Of a stretch of DNA of 22,907 nucleotides, positions 1-7,003 are shown one piece after another. Position numbers and translations under genes: made by a program. Position 1 is the first letter of the stretch, and every line of letters starts with the position of its first letter. The DNA comes from Paracoccaceae bacterium (lineage in GTDB: Bacteria > Pseudomonadota > Alphaproteobacteria > Rhodobacterales > Rhodobacteraceae): NCBI GenBank assembly GCA_023260935.1, contig JALQTL010000106.1, forward strand, positions 1 to 22,907. Reading direction: 5' to 3'. The notes beneath the pieces are model-generated. The model was given only the letters and a program-made list of their open reading frames with translations, had not been told where the DNA came from and ran no database searches.

Positions 1-1
1 G

Positions 2-109
2 GCCGTGAGGATCCGAATCGACCAGCGCTTCCCGCTGGAACGGGTGGCCGATGCCCATCGCGCGCTGGAAGCACGCGCCACCACGGGCCAGACCATCCTG
101 ACGCTTTAA
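2..109 (+). CDS. Zinc-type quinone oxidoreductase / MDR-family protein, C-terminal end only
   Basis: The open frame enters from the left edge and ends in TAA; only the last 35 residues are visible. The tail (FPLERVADAHRALEARATTG followed by QTILTL) matches the typical C-terminus of NADPH:quinone reductases of the medium-chain dehydrogenase/reductase superfamily. There a conserved stretch of the type 'YPLxxAAxAHRxLExRxTTGxxxL' closes the catalytic domain. Family members transfer hydride from NADPH to quinones or other small electrophiles in the cytoplasm. Nothing can be said about the active site or the start because they lie outside the window. The stop overlaps the stop of the convergent DUF2834-type gene by three bases. 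The family call is fairly safe; the substrate is unknown. Confidence 0.7.
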   Translation, partial: AVRIRIDQRFPLERVADAHRALEARATTGQTILTL

Positions 110-423
110 CCAACGGGGCGGGTGCGCAGAAACAGATACAGCGGCAGGCCGCAACTGACCCCTATGCAGAAGGTGGCCGGAATGGCCACCAATGCCAGCC
201 AGTTCCGCCGCGCCATGGTTTCCGCCACGATCCAGACCGTCAGCGTGACGGCCGCAATCGTCAGATCCCATGTCAATCCGGTGGTCGAGGCATTCACATA
301 CCAGGCGTCGATCAGCCCCGAAAGCCCGGTACCCGTTTCCCGCATGTAGGTGACAAACCAGTACATCGGATGGATCGCCCCCCAGATCGCAAGGACAAGA
401 TAGCCAAGACGCAGTGGCGACAT
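106..423 (-). CDS. DUF2834-type small integral membrane protein
   Basis: A 105-residue, very hydrophobic protein with about three membrane segments: residues about 5-25 (a first segment ending in an AIHPMYWFV stretch), about 50-68, and about 76-97. The N-terminal 'YLVLAIWGAIHPMYWF', the central Asp-containing segment (TWDLTIAAV) and the final 'GLPLYLFLRTR' are the pattern of DUF2834 membrane proteins, whose function is not established. The ATG at 421-423 is preceded at suitable distance by AAAGG. The gene lies behind the lipoprotein genes on the same strand, 84 bp after the last one, so it could be read through from the argH unit, but no promoter was identified. It converges on the quinone-oxidoreductase-like gene with overlapping stop codons. 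Confidence 0.75.
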   Translation of the reverse strand: MSPLRLGYLVLAIWGAIHPMYWFVTYMRETGTGLSGLIDAWYVNASTTGLTWDLTIAAVTLTVWIVAETMARRNWLALVAIPATFCIGVSCGLPLYLFLRTRPVG

Positions 424-507
424 GGGCAGCCTTTCTTCTGTCGAATGAACCTTTTGCGGGGGTAGATAGTGTTCGGCGGGGCCGTGACCACTGCCCTTTG
501 CCGCAGG

Positions 508-630
508 TCAGCGGCTGGTCACACCCAACTGCACCTCGGCCGAAACGTTCACGCCCGGCGGTTCGGGCGGGCCATCGGCCCCACAGGCCGAAAGCAGGAA
601 AAGCGCGGTAAAAAGACTGAAAAGCTTCAT
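508..630 (-). CDS. Very small predicted lipoprotein (40 aa)
   Basis: A 40-residue frame with a short lipoprotein signal: basic start MKLF, hydrophobic core, and lipobox LSAC with the lipidated cysteine at residue 16. The mature peptide has only 25 residues and begins CGADGPPEPPG, ending EVQLGVTSR. The ATG is preceded by GAGG at about 7 bases. This Shine-Dalgarno overlaps the TGA stop of the upstream 49-aa lipoprotein gene, which implies coupled translation. The mature start 'CGxxGPP' recalls LptM (YifL)-type mini-lipoproteins ('CGxxGPLxxP'), but this resemblance is an inference. I recall similar mini-lipoprotein genes next to argH in other Rhodobacterales, often with lysA following; lysA is not present here. 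Confidence 0.7.
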   Translation of the reverse strand: MKLFSLFTALFLLSACGADGPPEPPGVNVSAEVQLGVTSR

Positions 631-638
631 CGCAAACC

Positions 639-788
639 TCATGGGCTGATGGCCACGCCAACCCCGCCCACCCGTCCCGACACGGACGGATAAACCGCCA
701 CCCCGCCCGGTCCGATAGACACCCCGGCATTGAGCCGCGGGTCAGCGCAGGCGGCCAGCATCAGGGCAAGGAACAGGACAAAGCGCAT
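639..788 (-). CDS. Small predicted lipoprotein (49 aa) downstream of argH
   Basis: A 49-residue frame starting MRFVLFLAL with lipobox LAAC and the acylated cysteine at residue 14. The mature part begins CADPRLNAG and is Gly/Val/Ser-rich (IGPGGVAVYPSVSG..., ending VGVAISP), with no charged helix, so it probably forms a short extended or beta structure in the cell envelope. It starts 21 bases after the argH stop, with AGGA about 12 bases before the ATG, and runs into the 40-aa lipoprotein gene 8 bases further on. The three most likely form one transcript. The function is unknown. Confidence that it is a real gene comes from the intact signal/lipobox, in-frame end and tight packing. Confidence 0.7.
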   Translation of the reverse strand: MRFVLFLALMLAACADPRLNAGVSIGPGGVAVYPSVSGRVGGVGVAISP

Positions 789-809
789 CACCGGGGCTTT
801 CCTTGGCTT

Positions 810-2213
810 TCAGGGCAACAGGGATTTCCAGCGGGCAACCTGGGCGCGCACCTGATCGGGGGCCGTACCGCCATAGGACATGCGCGACCGGACCGAGTTT
901 TCCACGCCCAGCACCTCGAACACCTCGGCCCGGATGCCGGGGTGCACCGATTGCATCTGTGCCAGTGTCAGGTCGGGCAGATCGCAGCCCTGGGCCTCGG
1001 CCATTGCAACAAGCGTCCCGGTGACATGATGGGCCTCACGGAAGGGCAGGTTCAGCGCCCGCACCAGCCAGTCGGCCAGATCGGTTGCGGTGGAAAAGCC
1101 GCTGGCAGCGGCGGCAGCAAGGCTTTCGCGGTTCGCCGTCATGTCGCTGACCATGCCCGTCATCGCGGCAAGGCCCAGCATCAGCGTATCGGCGGCGTCG
1201 AAGACCTGTTCCTTGTCTTCCTGCATGTCCTTCGAATAGGTCAGCGGAAGGCCCTTCATCACGGTGAACAGCGCCACGGTCGCCCCCAAAATCCGGCCCA
1301 GCTTGGCCCGCAGCAATTCGGCCGCGTCGGGGTTCTTCTTCTGTGGCATGATCGACGACCCCGTCGTCCATTTGTCCGACAGCCGGACAAAGCGGAACTG
1401 CGCCGAAGACCAGATCACCAGCTCCTCGGCAAAACGGCTCAGGTGCATGGCGCAGATGCTGGCGGCCGATAGGAACTCCAGCGCGAAATCGCGGTCAGAG
1501 ACAGAATCAAGGCTGTTCGCCGTCGGCCGGTCAAACCCGAGCGCGCCTGCCGTCTGGTGCCGGTCGATCGGGAAGGACGTGCCCGCAAGCGCGGCCGCGC
1601 CCAGCGGGCATTCGTTCATCCGCCGCCGGGCATCTTCGAAACGCGATCTGTCACGCGCGAACATTTCCACATAGGCCATCATGTGATGGCCCCATGTGAC
1701 CGGCTGAGCGGTTTGCAGGTGCGTGAAGCCCGGCATCACCCAATCCGCCCCTGCCTCGGCCTGCGCGACAAAGGCCTGCATCAATGCCGTCAGCCCGGAA
1801 ATCGCCGCATCACACTGGTCGCGCACCCACAGCCGGAAATCCAGCGCCACCTGATCATTGCGGCTGCGCGCCGTATGCAGGCGGCCGGCAGGTTCACCGA
1901 TGATCTCTTTCAGCCGCGCCTCCACATTCATGTGGATGTCTTCCAGTTCGACACGGAAGGGAAAACCGCCCGTTTCAATCTCTGACAAGACGGTGAGCAG
2001 CCCTTTTCCGATCGCCTCGGCATCGCTAGGCTCAAGAATACCTGTCGCGGCCAGCATGGCCGCGTGGGCACGCGACCCTGCGATATCCTGCGCGTAAAGC
2101 CGCTGGTCGAAGCTGATCGAGGCGTTGATCGCCTGCATGATGGCATCCGGCCCTTCGGCGAAGCGCCCGCCCCACATCTGGTTGGCGGTCTTGGTATCGG
2201 GGGATGCGGTCAT
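810..2213 (-). CDS. argH: Argininosuccinate lyase
   Basis: Cytoplasmic enzyme of the last step of arginine synthesis: argininosuccinate to arginine plus fumarate. The 467-residue protein has the usual family length. The fumarase/aspartase-superfamily signature GSSIMPQKKNPD is at residues about 285-296, holding the catalytic serine loop. The substrate-binding stretch HTARSRNDQ is at 113-121 and PGFTHLQTAQP at 161-171. I chose the ATG at 2211-2213 (MTASPDTKTANQMWGGRF), which has GAAGG about 9 bases upstream and gives the normal argH N-terminus. An in-frame ATG eight codons earlier (2235-2237) would overlap the start of the divergent thioredoxin-like gene and has no better ribosome site. Two mini-lipoprotein genes follow directly. 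Confidence 0.96.
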   Translation of the reverse strand: MTASPDTKTANQMWGGRFAEGPDAIMQAINASISFDQRLYAQDIAGSRAHAAMLAATGILEPSDAEAIGKGLLTVLSEIETGGFPFRVELEDIHMNVEARLKEIIGEPAGRLHTARSRNDQVALDFRLWVRDQCDAAISGLTALMQAFVAQAEAGADWVMPGFTHLQTAQPVTWGHHMMAYVEMFARDRSRFEDARRRMNECPLGAAALAGTSFPIDRHQTAGALGFDRPTANSLDSVSDRDFALEFLSAASICAMHLSRFAEELVIWSSAQFRFVRLSDKWTTGSSIMPQKKNPDAAELLRAKLGRILGATVALFTVMKGLPLTYSKDMQEDKEQVFDAADTLMLGLAAMTGMVSDMTANRESLAAAAASGFSTATDLADWLVRALNLPFREAHHVTGTLVAMAEAQGCDLPDLTLAQMQSVHPGIRAEVFEVLGVENSVRSRMSYGGTAPDQVRAQVARWKSLLP

Positions 2214-2235
2214 GGATACTGCCTTCGGAGGGATC

Positions 2236-2784
2236 ATGCTGCGGAAAACTCTTGCTGTTCTTTACACAGCCTTGCTGATCTCTGCAAACCCGGGGGGCGC
2301 CGCCGCCGACCCGGCCGCGCTGCGCGATGGCGACATGAAGAAACTGGCCATCCATAGCGCACCAGTGCCTTTGGCCGATGTGACGCTGGCAGACGCAATC
2401 GATGCGCCCCGATCGCTTTCAGAATTCCACGGGAAATGGGTGGTGCTGAATTTCTGGGCCACATGGTGCGCGCCCTGCCGTCACGAAATGCCCTCGCTGG
2501 ATCGGCTACAGGCGGCGATGCCCGATCTTGCCGTGCTGCCCGTGGCCACCGGGCGCAATGCCCTGCCGGGGATCGAGAAATTCTTTGCCGAGGCAGAAAT
2601 TGCCAACCTGCCCATCCTGCGCGATCCGAAATCGGAATTGGCAAGGTCGGCCGGTGTGCTGGGGCTGCCCGTGACCCTGATCCTGAACCCCGAGGGGCAA
2701 GAGGTCGCGCGGCTGATCGGCGATGCCGAATGGGACAGTGAAAGCGCCAAGGCTGTGCTGGCGGCCTTTGCTGCGGGCGGCTGA
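2236..2784 (+). CDS. TlpA-family thiol:disulfide oxidoreductase
   Basis: A 182-residue exported thioredoxin-fold protein. Residues 1-24 form a signal peptide (MLRKTLAVLYTALLISANPG, then AAA), so it acts in the periplasm. The redox motif is WCAPC in FWATWCAPCRHEM, with cysteines at 78 and 81, and the cis-proline loop is GLPVT at 143-147. These are TlpA/ResA-type features, used to reduce cytochrome c apoproteins, copper chaperones or other periplasmic thiols; the partner here is unknown. The ATG at 2236 is chosen because GGAGGG lies just before it and because it begins the signal peptide; upstream in-frame ATGs give no signal sequence and lie inside argH. It diverges from argH with only 22 bp between the start codons. 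TlpA-like genes next to argH are, to my knowledge, common in this order. Confidence 0.9.
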   Translation: MLRKTLAVLYTALLISANPGGAAADPAALRDGDMKKLAIHSAPVPLADVTLADAIDAPRSLSEFHGKWVVLNFWATWCAPCRHEMPSLDRLQAAMPDLAVLPVATGRNALPGIEKFFAEAEIANLPILRDPKSELARSAGVLGLPVTLILNPEGQEVARLIGDAEWDSESAKAVLAAFAAGG

Positions 2785-2791
2785 CATGCTG

Positions 2792-2807
2792 GCCGAGCCC
2801 GCTCGGC
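2792..2807. terminator. GC-rich hairpin between convergent genes
   Basis: GCCGAG-CCCG-CTCGGC is a perfect 6-bp stem with a 4-base loop, 8 bases after the stop of the TlpA-like gene and 34 bases beyond the fliP stop. It is followed by more G/C blocks but no T-run on either strand, so it could at most be a weak or factor-assisted terminator for the two convergent units. Confidence 0.3.
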
Positions 2808-2840
2808 GGGGCCGCCCCCCGCGCCCGGCCATCTTCCCCG

Positions 2841-3572
2841 CTATAGATACGACCGGACCAACGCCGAAGCGATCAGGCTCCATCCGTCGGCCACCACGAA
2901 AAAGGCCAGCTTGAACGGCAAGGCCACGATGGCGGGCGGCACCATCATCATCCCCATCGACATCAGCACGGCCGCAACCACAAGATCGATCACCAGAAAC
3001 GGCAGGAAGATCAGAAAGCCGATCTGGAAAGCCAGTTTCACCTCGCTCAACATGAATGCCGGCACCAGAACCGACAGCGGCGCATCGGGCACCGCCCCTT
3101 GAACGGCATCGGGGCGCAGGGCGGCCAATTGGTCGAACGTGCCCATATCCACCCGCGCGGCCATGAAGGCACGGAAAGGGGCAACCACCTCGGGGATCGC
3201 CGCGCTGACCGAAATTTCTTCCCGGGTCAGCGGACCGATGCCGTTGTTCCAGGCCTGGGTAAAGACCGGGTCCATCACATACCAGGTCAGAAAAAGCGCC
3301 AGGCTGACGATCAGCATGTTGGGCGGGGCCTGCTGCAGTCCGATGGCCTGACGCAGGATCGACAGAACGGTGACAATGAAGGGAAAGCACGTCACCATTA
3401 TCGCCAGCCCGGGCGCAAGGCTCAGCACCGTCAGAAGCAGGATCAACTGAACCGACCGCCCTGAAAGCCCCGGGCCCGAACCCCCAAGGTCGATCGAAAG
3501 CTGCTGTGCCGCCACCGGGCCGGCACAAAGCGCCAGCACCAGAAAAAGCGCAGGCCCGCGCCAGAAGGCCAT
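2841..3572 (-). CDS. fliP: Flagellar type III export gate protein FliP
   Basis: FliP is a core subunit of the inner-membrane flagellar export gate (with FliQ and FliR). The protein has about 243 residues, the normal length. It starts with a cleavable signal (AFWRGPALFLVLALCAG, then AAQQ), as is known for FliP, followed by four hydrophobic segments. The family stretch FPFIVTVLSILRQAIGLQQA leads into PPNMLIVSLALFLT, and the C-terminal MGMMMVPPAIVALPFKL block is typical. The ATG at 3570-3572 is chosen; an alternative GTG at 3576-3578 overlaps the fliN stop as GTGA and would add two residues. It is the last gene of the fliF-fliH-fliN-fliP run. fliQ, fliR and the ATPase gene are not in this window. 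Confidence 0.95.
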   Translation of the reverse strand: MAFWRGPALFLVLALCAGPVAAQQLSIDLGGSGPGLSGRSVQLILLLTVLSLAPGLAIMVTCFPFIVTVLSILRQAIGLQQAPPNMLIVSLALFLTWYVMDPVFTQAWNNGIGPLTREEISVSAAIPEVVAPFRAFMAARVDMGTFDQLAALRPDAVQGAVPDAPLSVLVPAFMLSEVKLAFQIGFLIFLPFLVIDLVVAAVLMSMGMMMVPPAIVALPFKLAFFVVADGWSLIASALVRSYL

Positions 3573-3574
3573 GG

Positions 3575-3844
3575 TCACAGCGAGCCACGCAGGTTTGCAA
3601 CCTCGGTCAGCCGCACGGCGAGCTGGCCGGTCTGTTCGCCCTCAAGCTCCTGCAACTCTCCCCGGGCGATCAGCCGGTCGCCGATGTAAAGCTCCACCGG
3701 GTCTTCCACCCGACGATCCAGCGTCAGGACAGCATCCTTGTCTAGGCTGAGAAGCTCTCGCACCAAGGGGCGGGCGCGGCCCACCGAGATGGTGATCTCG
3801 ATCGGCACCAGAGAGAAGGGATTGCCGTCAGAACTTCTGTCCAT
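3575..3844 (-). CDS. fliN: Flagellar motor switch protein FliN (short form)
   Basis: An 89-residue SpoA/FliN-domain protein of the cytoplasmic C-ring, involved in switching and export docking. The domain is nearly the whole protein: PIEITISVGRA at residues 13-23, LLSLDKDAVLTLDR at about 30-43, and VELYIGDRLIARGEL at about 48-62, followed by a variable tail. It lacks the long N-terminal extension of enterobacterial FliN, as in other alphaproteobacteria. The ATG at 3842-3844 (MDRSSDGNPFSLV) is chosen because AAGGAAGG precedes it. It lies inside the last codons of fliH (17-bp overlap), and the stop overlaps the possible GTG of fliP, so translation of fliH, fliN and fliP is probably coupled. Confidence 0.92.
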   Translation of the reverse strand: MDRSSDGNPFSLVPIEITISVGRARPLVRELLSLDKDAVLTLDRRVEDPVELYIGDRLIARGELQELEGEQTGQLAVRLTEVANLRGSL

Positions 3845-4436
3845 TTTCGCCTTCCTTTTCACAATAATCGAAGAAATCGGCGACTGCTGCCGAAAGTTCG
3901 GCCAGAGCTGCGTCGATATCCACGCGTTCCTGCACATCTCCGATGCGCAAATAGACCTGGCCTTCGCCCAGCGTCGGCTCTTCGATGATCGAAAGGTCCA
4001 GCCCCGCGGCTTCGGCCAGAAGCTTTTCCACCGCCGGCCGCGCCACCGGGTTCAGCAAAAGCTGTACCGGGGCCTCGGCCGACTGGTCGATCAGCGGCAT
4101 CAGCCGGTCAAGGATCACCGGGGCAAGGGCTTCTCGGGCCAGCCCCGGCAGGAATACCGAAACCACCTGTTCCAGAAGCGGCTGAACTGACCGCAGAATG
4201 TGATTGCGCGCCTCGTGATAGGTAAAGGCCAGCCGCTGAAGGTTGTTGATCACCTCCGCGCTCAGGTTCTCGCGTTCGTGCTGGGCGGCGGCGGCGGCAT
4301 CCTCCCAGCCCGCAGCATAGCCGTTTTCATAAGCTTGCAGCCGGATATCCTCAACCTGTCCGGGGTCCAGAACCATCGGGTTGCCCGAACCATCCCGCGA
4401 CGGCGTTTCAAATACTTCAAGGCGCAGCGGCATCAT
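3828..4436 (-). CDS. fliH: Flagellar assembly protein FliH-like (export ATPase regulator)
   Basis: A 202-residue soluble protein. In the family it binds the export ATPase FliI and links it to the C-ring. The Glu/Ala-rich N-terminal part (ENGYAAGWEDAAAAAQHERE, residues about 37-56) has the 'GYxxGW' start of FliH helices and continues as a long amphipathic helix. The C-terminal half (about 100-195) is the globular FliH/SctL-type domain with VQLLLNPVARPAVEKLL and EGQVYLRIGDVQERVDI. The sequence is divergent, as usual for FliH, and the position between fliF and fliN supports the call. The start is one of two adjacent ATGs (4434-4436 or 4431-4433), both overlapping the fliF TGA. The last 17 bases overlap fliN. 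Confidence 0.85.
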   Translation of the reverse strand: MMPLRLEVFETPSRDGSGNPMVLDPGQVEDIRLQAYENGYAAGWEDAAAAAQHERENLSAEVINNLQRLAFTYHEARNHILRSVQPLLEQVVSVFLPGLAREALAPVILDRLMPLIDQSAEAPVQLLLNPVARPAVEKLLAEAAGLDLSIIEEPTLGEGQVYLRIGDVQERVDIDAALAELSAAVADFFDYCEKEGENGQKF

Positions 4437-6031
4437 CCACGCTCCTCTTGGTGTTCCAGCCAGCCACGCAGGATTTCAACCGATTCGGCCTGCCGCTCAT
4501 CAATCAGCTGCTTCAAGCGGGTGACAGGGTCAGAGGCCCCGCCCGGGCGCCGATCATCCGGGTTCATCGCGGCAAGCACCGGAAGATCAGGCCCGTCTCC
4601 ATCCGCAATCTCGCCCGTCAGGGCCGTTGACGCCGGGCGGGCCTGCGGGGCGGGCAATGCTGCCATCCCACCCGCCGCCGCAACCTGCGCCTGCGCCGGA
4701 CGCATCTGGATCATCGGGCGCAGCACAAAAAGCGCAAGGATTGCAACCACCAGAACCACAGCCAGAAGCTGAATGACCGACATCGTGTCGATCGGGCCAA
4801 GACGTGGCAGGAAGCTGGCCTGTGCCTCTGTGCCAAGGGCCTGCACGGGCTGGAATTCCATTGACTTCAGCGTCAGCACATCACCCCGGCTTTCATCCAG
4901 CCCCGAGGCACTGGCTACCAGCTCGCGCAGATCCGCTAACTCCTCTTCGCTACGGGCCTGCCAGACAGGGGTGCCATCCGGGCCCGGCACCCGGTCCCCG
5001 TCCACCAGCACAGCCACGGTCAGCCGCCGGATCGCACCCGGTTCACGCAACAGTTCCCTCTGCGTTTCCGAGATCTCGAAATTGATGCGCTCGCGGTTCC
5101 GGTTGCTTTGGCTTTGCCCCGACCCATCCTGCCCCGCAGCACCGTCCGGCAGGTTTGACGCCACGGTAACAGCCCCCCCCGGATTGGTGGCGCTTTCGCT
5201 GTTCTGCTCGGTGTCAGAGGAGATGACGACACGGGTTTCCGGGTCGATACGACGCTCCGAGATCGTCTCGCGTTCGCGCACCAGATCGATCGACACCTCA
5301 ACGATGGCACGGTCAGCCCCCACCCTTGCAGACAGGAGCCGTTCGATATTGCGTTTGATTTCCAGCGCCCGCGCCGGGCCCTCCACACCATTTTCCAGCG
5401 CTTGCGGCACAAGGCCCGAAACAGAATCCACCACCGTCACATCCTCTGGTGCCATGTTGCCGGCGGCACTGGCGACAAGATGGCGCAGCGCATCCGCCTG
5501 TTCGGCCGAAAGCGACCCACCCTGGGTAGTGACGGTCACACTGGCAGATGAGCTGCGGCGCGCGGCGAAGGGTGAGGTGGCAGACGATGCCAGATGCACC
5601 CGTGCGGCGCGGACCCCCGGCATGGCCAGAATCGTTCGCGCCAATTCGCCTTCCTTGGCCCGGGAATAGGCGGCGTCAAACATCTGCGACGTCGTGCCGA
5701 AGCCGCTCAGCCCATCCAGAAGTTCGTATCCGGCGGAACCAGAGGCGGGAAGCCCCTGCCCCGCCAGCTGCATCCGAAGGGCATCGCGGTCACTTGTCGA
5801 CACATAGATCGAGTCACCGCGGATGTCGTACCGGCTGCCCATCTGATCCAGAGCGGCAACGACTTCGCCCGCAGCCCGGCCATCAAGACCCGCGTAAAGC
5901 AGTGATTGCGGGCCGGTCTGGCCCATTCTGGCGACCAGAAGGATGCCAAGAAACACCCCCACCGTTGCCGCAACAAGGATCATGCGCCGAGCCAGGGAAA
6001 GCCCCTGCCAGAGATTCAACAGATTGCTCAC
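4433..6031 (-). CDS. fliF: Flagellar MS-ring protein FliF
   Basis: A 532-residue FliF, the protein that forms the MS ring in the inner membrane and the base on which rod, export gate and FliG assemble. TM1 is at about residues 16-35. The YscJ/FliF ring-building motif lies at about 46-200 (LLYAGLDGRAAGEVVAALDQ at the start, EGELARTILAMPGVRAARVH at about 127-146). A second RBM with a disordered Ser/Asn/Gln-rich insert spans about 275-315, and TM2 is at 418-437. A cytoplasmic FliG-binding tail ends in DPVTRLKQLIDERQAESVEI and related sequence. The start is a GTG at 6029-6031, supported by a strong GGAGGG five bases upstream. It is the first gene of the leftward unit. Its stop overlaps the ATGATG of fliH. 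Confidence 0.96.
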   Translation of the reverse strand: MSNLLNLWQGLSLARRMILVAATVGVFLGILLVARMGQTGPQSLLYAGLDGRAAGEVVAALDQMGSRYDIRGDSIYVSTSDRDALRMQLAGQGLPASGSAGYELLDGLSGFGTTSQMFDAAYSRAKEGELARTILAMPGVRAARVHLASSATSPFAARRSSSASVTVTTQGGSLSAEQADALRHLVASAAGNMAPEDVTVVDSVSGLVPQALENGVEGPARALEIKRNIERLLSARVGADRAIVEVSIDLVRERETISERRIDPETRVVISSDTEQNSESATNPGGAVTVASNLPDGAAGQDGSGQSQSNRNRERINFEISETQRELLREPGAIRRLTVAVLVDGDRVPGPDGTPVWQARSEEELADLRELVASASGLDESRGDVLTLKSMEFQPVQALGTEAQASFLPRLGPIDTMSVIQLLAVVLVVAILALFVLRPMIQMRPAQAQVAAAGGMAALPAPQARPASTALTGEIADGDGPDLPVLAAMNPDDRRPGGASDPVTRLKQLIDERQAESVEILRGWLEHQEERG

Positions 6032-6087
6032 TCCAACCCTCCGTCACGCCGGCTTCTGCCTGCATGTCGATCAATGGATGACGCGAA

Positions 6088-6102
6088 TTAACAATCGGTT
6101 AG
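6088..6102. promoter_or_regulatory. Candidate CtrA-binding site between divergent fliF and fliL
   Basis: TTAA-CAATCGG-TTAG matches the CtrA consensus TTAA-N7-TTAA in seven of eight positions with the exact 7-base spacing. It is the AT-rich core of the 117-bp spacer between the fliF GTG (6031) and fliL ATG (6149), 57 bp and 46 bp away respectively, so it could serve either or both promoters. CtrA control of flagellar genes is established in Caulobacter and for the fla2-type system of Rhodobacter. No convincing sigma54 site (TGGC-N8-TTGC type) is seen in the spacer. Confidence 0.6.
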
Positions 6103-6148
6103 TGACCAATGATCTAGTTTCGTTCCCACAACAGCCGAGGGATGACGG

Positions 6149-6616
6149 ATGACCGACTCAGCAACGATCACGCCACCGCGCAAGGGACGCATGCCCCTTG
6201 TTGCGGGCGTCCTTGCGGCCCTGGCCTTGGGCGGTGGCGGGTTCTACGCCACCTATACAGGCTTGCTGGCAGGCCATGGTGCCGGCGCAGATGCGCCACA
6301 TGCCGAACCCCTGCCGGATGTGATGTTCCTGCCCATCGATCCCTTCGTGATCAGCCTTGGCCCTGCCGCCAATGCCCGCCATCTGCGTTTTTCTGCCCAG
6401 CTTGAAGTTGCCTCCCCGCATCTGGAGGAGACGCGCCATGTCCTGCCGCGGATCCTTGATGTCCTGAACAGTTATCTGCGCGCCGTTGGCACTGAACAAC
6501 TGGAAGACCCCGCCGCCATGGCGCGGCTGAAGGCGCAGATGCTGCGCCGGGTGCAGATCGTGGTGGGCGAAGGCCGCGTCAACGATCTGCTGATTTCCGA
6601 ATTCGTCTTGAACTGA
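6149..6616 (+). CDS. fliL: Flagellar basal body-associated protein FliL
   Basis: A 155-residue single-pass inner-membrane protein. FliL surrounds or supports the MotAB stator and affects torque and stator recruitment. The sequence shows a short cytoplasmic N-terminus, a TM at residues about 15-36 (MPLVAGVLAALALGGGGFYA), a linker, and the periplasmic FliL domain (about 58-155). The domain includes FLPIDPFVISLGP, ARHLRFSAQLEV, LPRILDVLNSYLR and the terminal INDLLISEFVLN-type end (here VNDLLISEFVLN). The ATG at 6149 is preceded by GAGGG at 7 bases; an out-of-frame ATG at 6142 is not used. It is the first gene of a rightward unit with a PflI-like gene, a MotE-like gene, motA and a large exported protein. 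Confidence 0.95.
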   Translation: MTDSATITPPRKGRMPLVAGVLAALALGGGGFYATYTGLLAGHGAGADAPHAEPLPDVMFLPIDPFVISLGPAANARHLRFSAQLEVASPHLEETRHVLPRILDVLNSYLRAVGTEQLEDPAAMARLKAQMLRRVQIVVGEGRVNDLLISEFVLN

Positions 6617-6628
6617 AGGGCTTGATCC

Positions 6629-7003
6629 ATGGGGTTTGTTGCAGATCTGCTTCTGGCGACCGGTGCCTTTGCGGCGGCGCTTTACTGCTATCTCTTGTCG
6701 AACAGGCTGAAGCGGTTCAACGCGCTTGAAACAGGCATGGGGGGGGCCATTGCCGTCCTTTCCGCCCAGGTCGATGAGATGACGCGCGCACTTGATGCGG
6801 CAAAGGGCGCGTCGCAAGCATCCTCGGCGGCACTGGAAGACCAGTTGCAGCGTGCCGAGGCAGCTTCTTCACGGATTGAGCTTTTGCTGGCGTCGCTGCA
6901 TGACCTGCCAGATGACCGCGAAACAGGCGCAGAGGCAGAGCCGCGGCGGGCACGTTTCATCCGCCGCCGGGCCGACCGATCCAGTCTTAGGGTGGCCGAA
7001 TGA
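6629..7003 (+). CDS. PflI/DUF6468-like bitopic membrane protein of the flagellar operon
   Basis: A 124-residue protein with one N-terminal membrane segment (residues about 5-23, VADLLLATGAFAAALYCYLL). A family-like stretch SNRLKRFNALETGMGGAIAV follows, then an Ala/Glu-rich coiled-coil helix (about 42-90) and a basic Arg-rich tail (PRRARFIRRRADR). This architecture and the place right after fliL fit the DUF6468/PflI type; in Caulobacter PflI is involved in placing the flagellum at the pole. The identification is from pattern and context only. GAAGGG stands 8 bases before the ATG, overlapping the end of fliL. The stop overlaps the next start as ATGA, so it is coupled to the MotE-like gene. Confidence 0.65.
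   Translation: MGFVADLLLATGAFAAALYCYLLSNRLKRFNALETGMGGAIAVLSAQVDEMTRALDAAKGASQASSAALEDQLQRAEAASSRIELLLASLHDLPDDRETGAEAEPRRARFIRRRADRSSLRVAE

Noticed and set aside
2792..2820. Strong terminator between the TlpA-like gene and fliP
   Set aside because: The stem is good but no T-run exists on either strand, so it is listed only at low confidence.
2506..3600. 364-codon minus-strand frame covering fliP and part of the TlpA-like gene
   Set aside because: It is a high-GC shadow frame, Gly/Arg/Ala-rich without domain features, and is fully explained by fliP and the TlpA-like gene in other frames.
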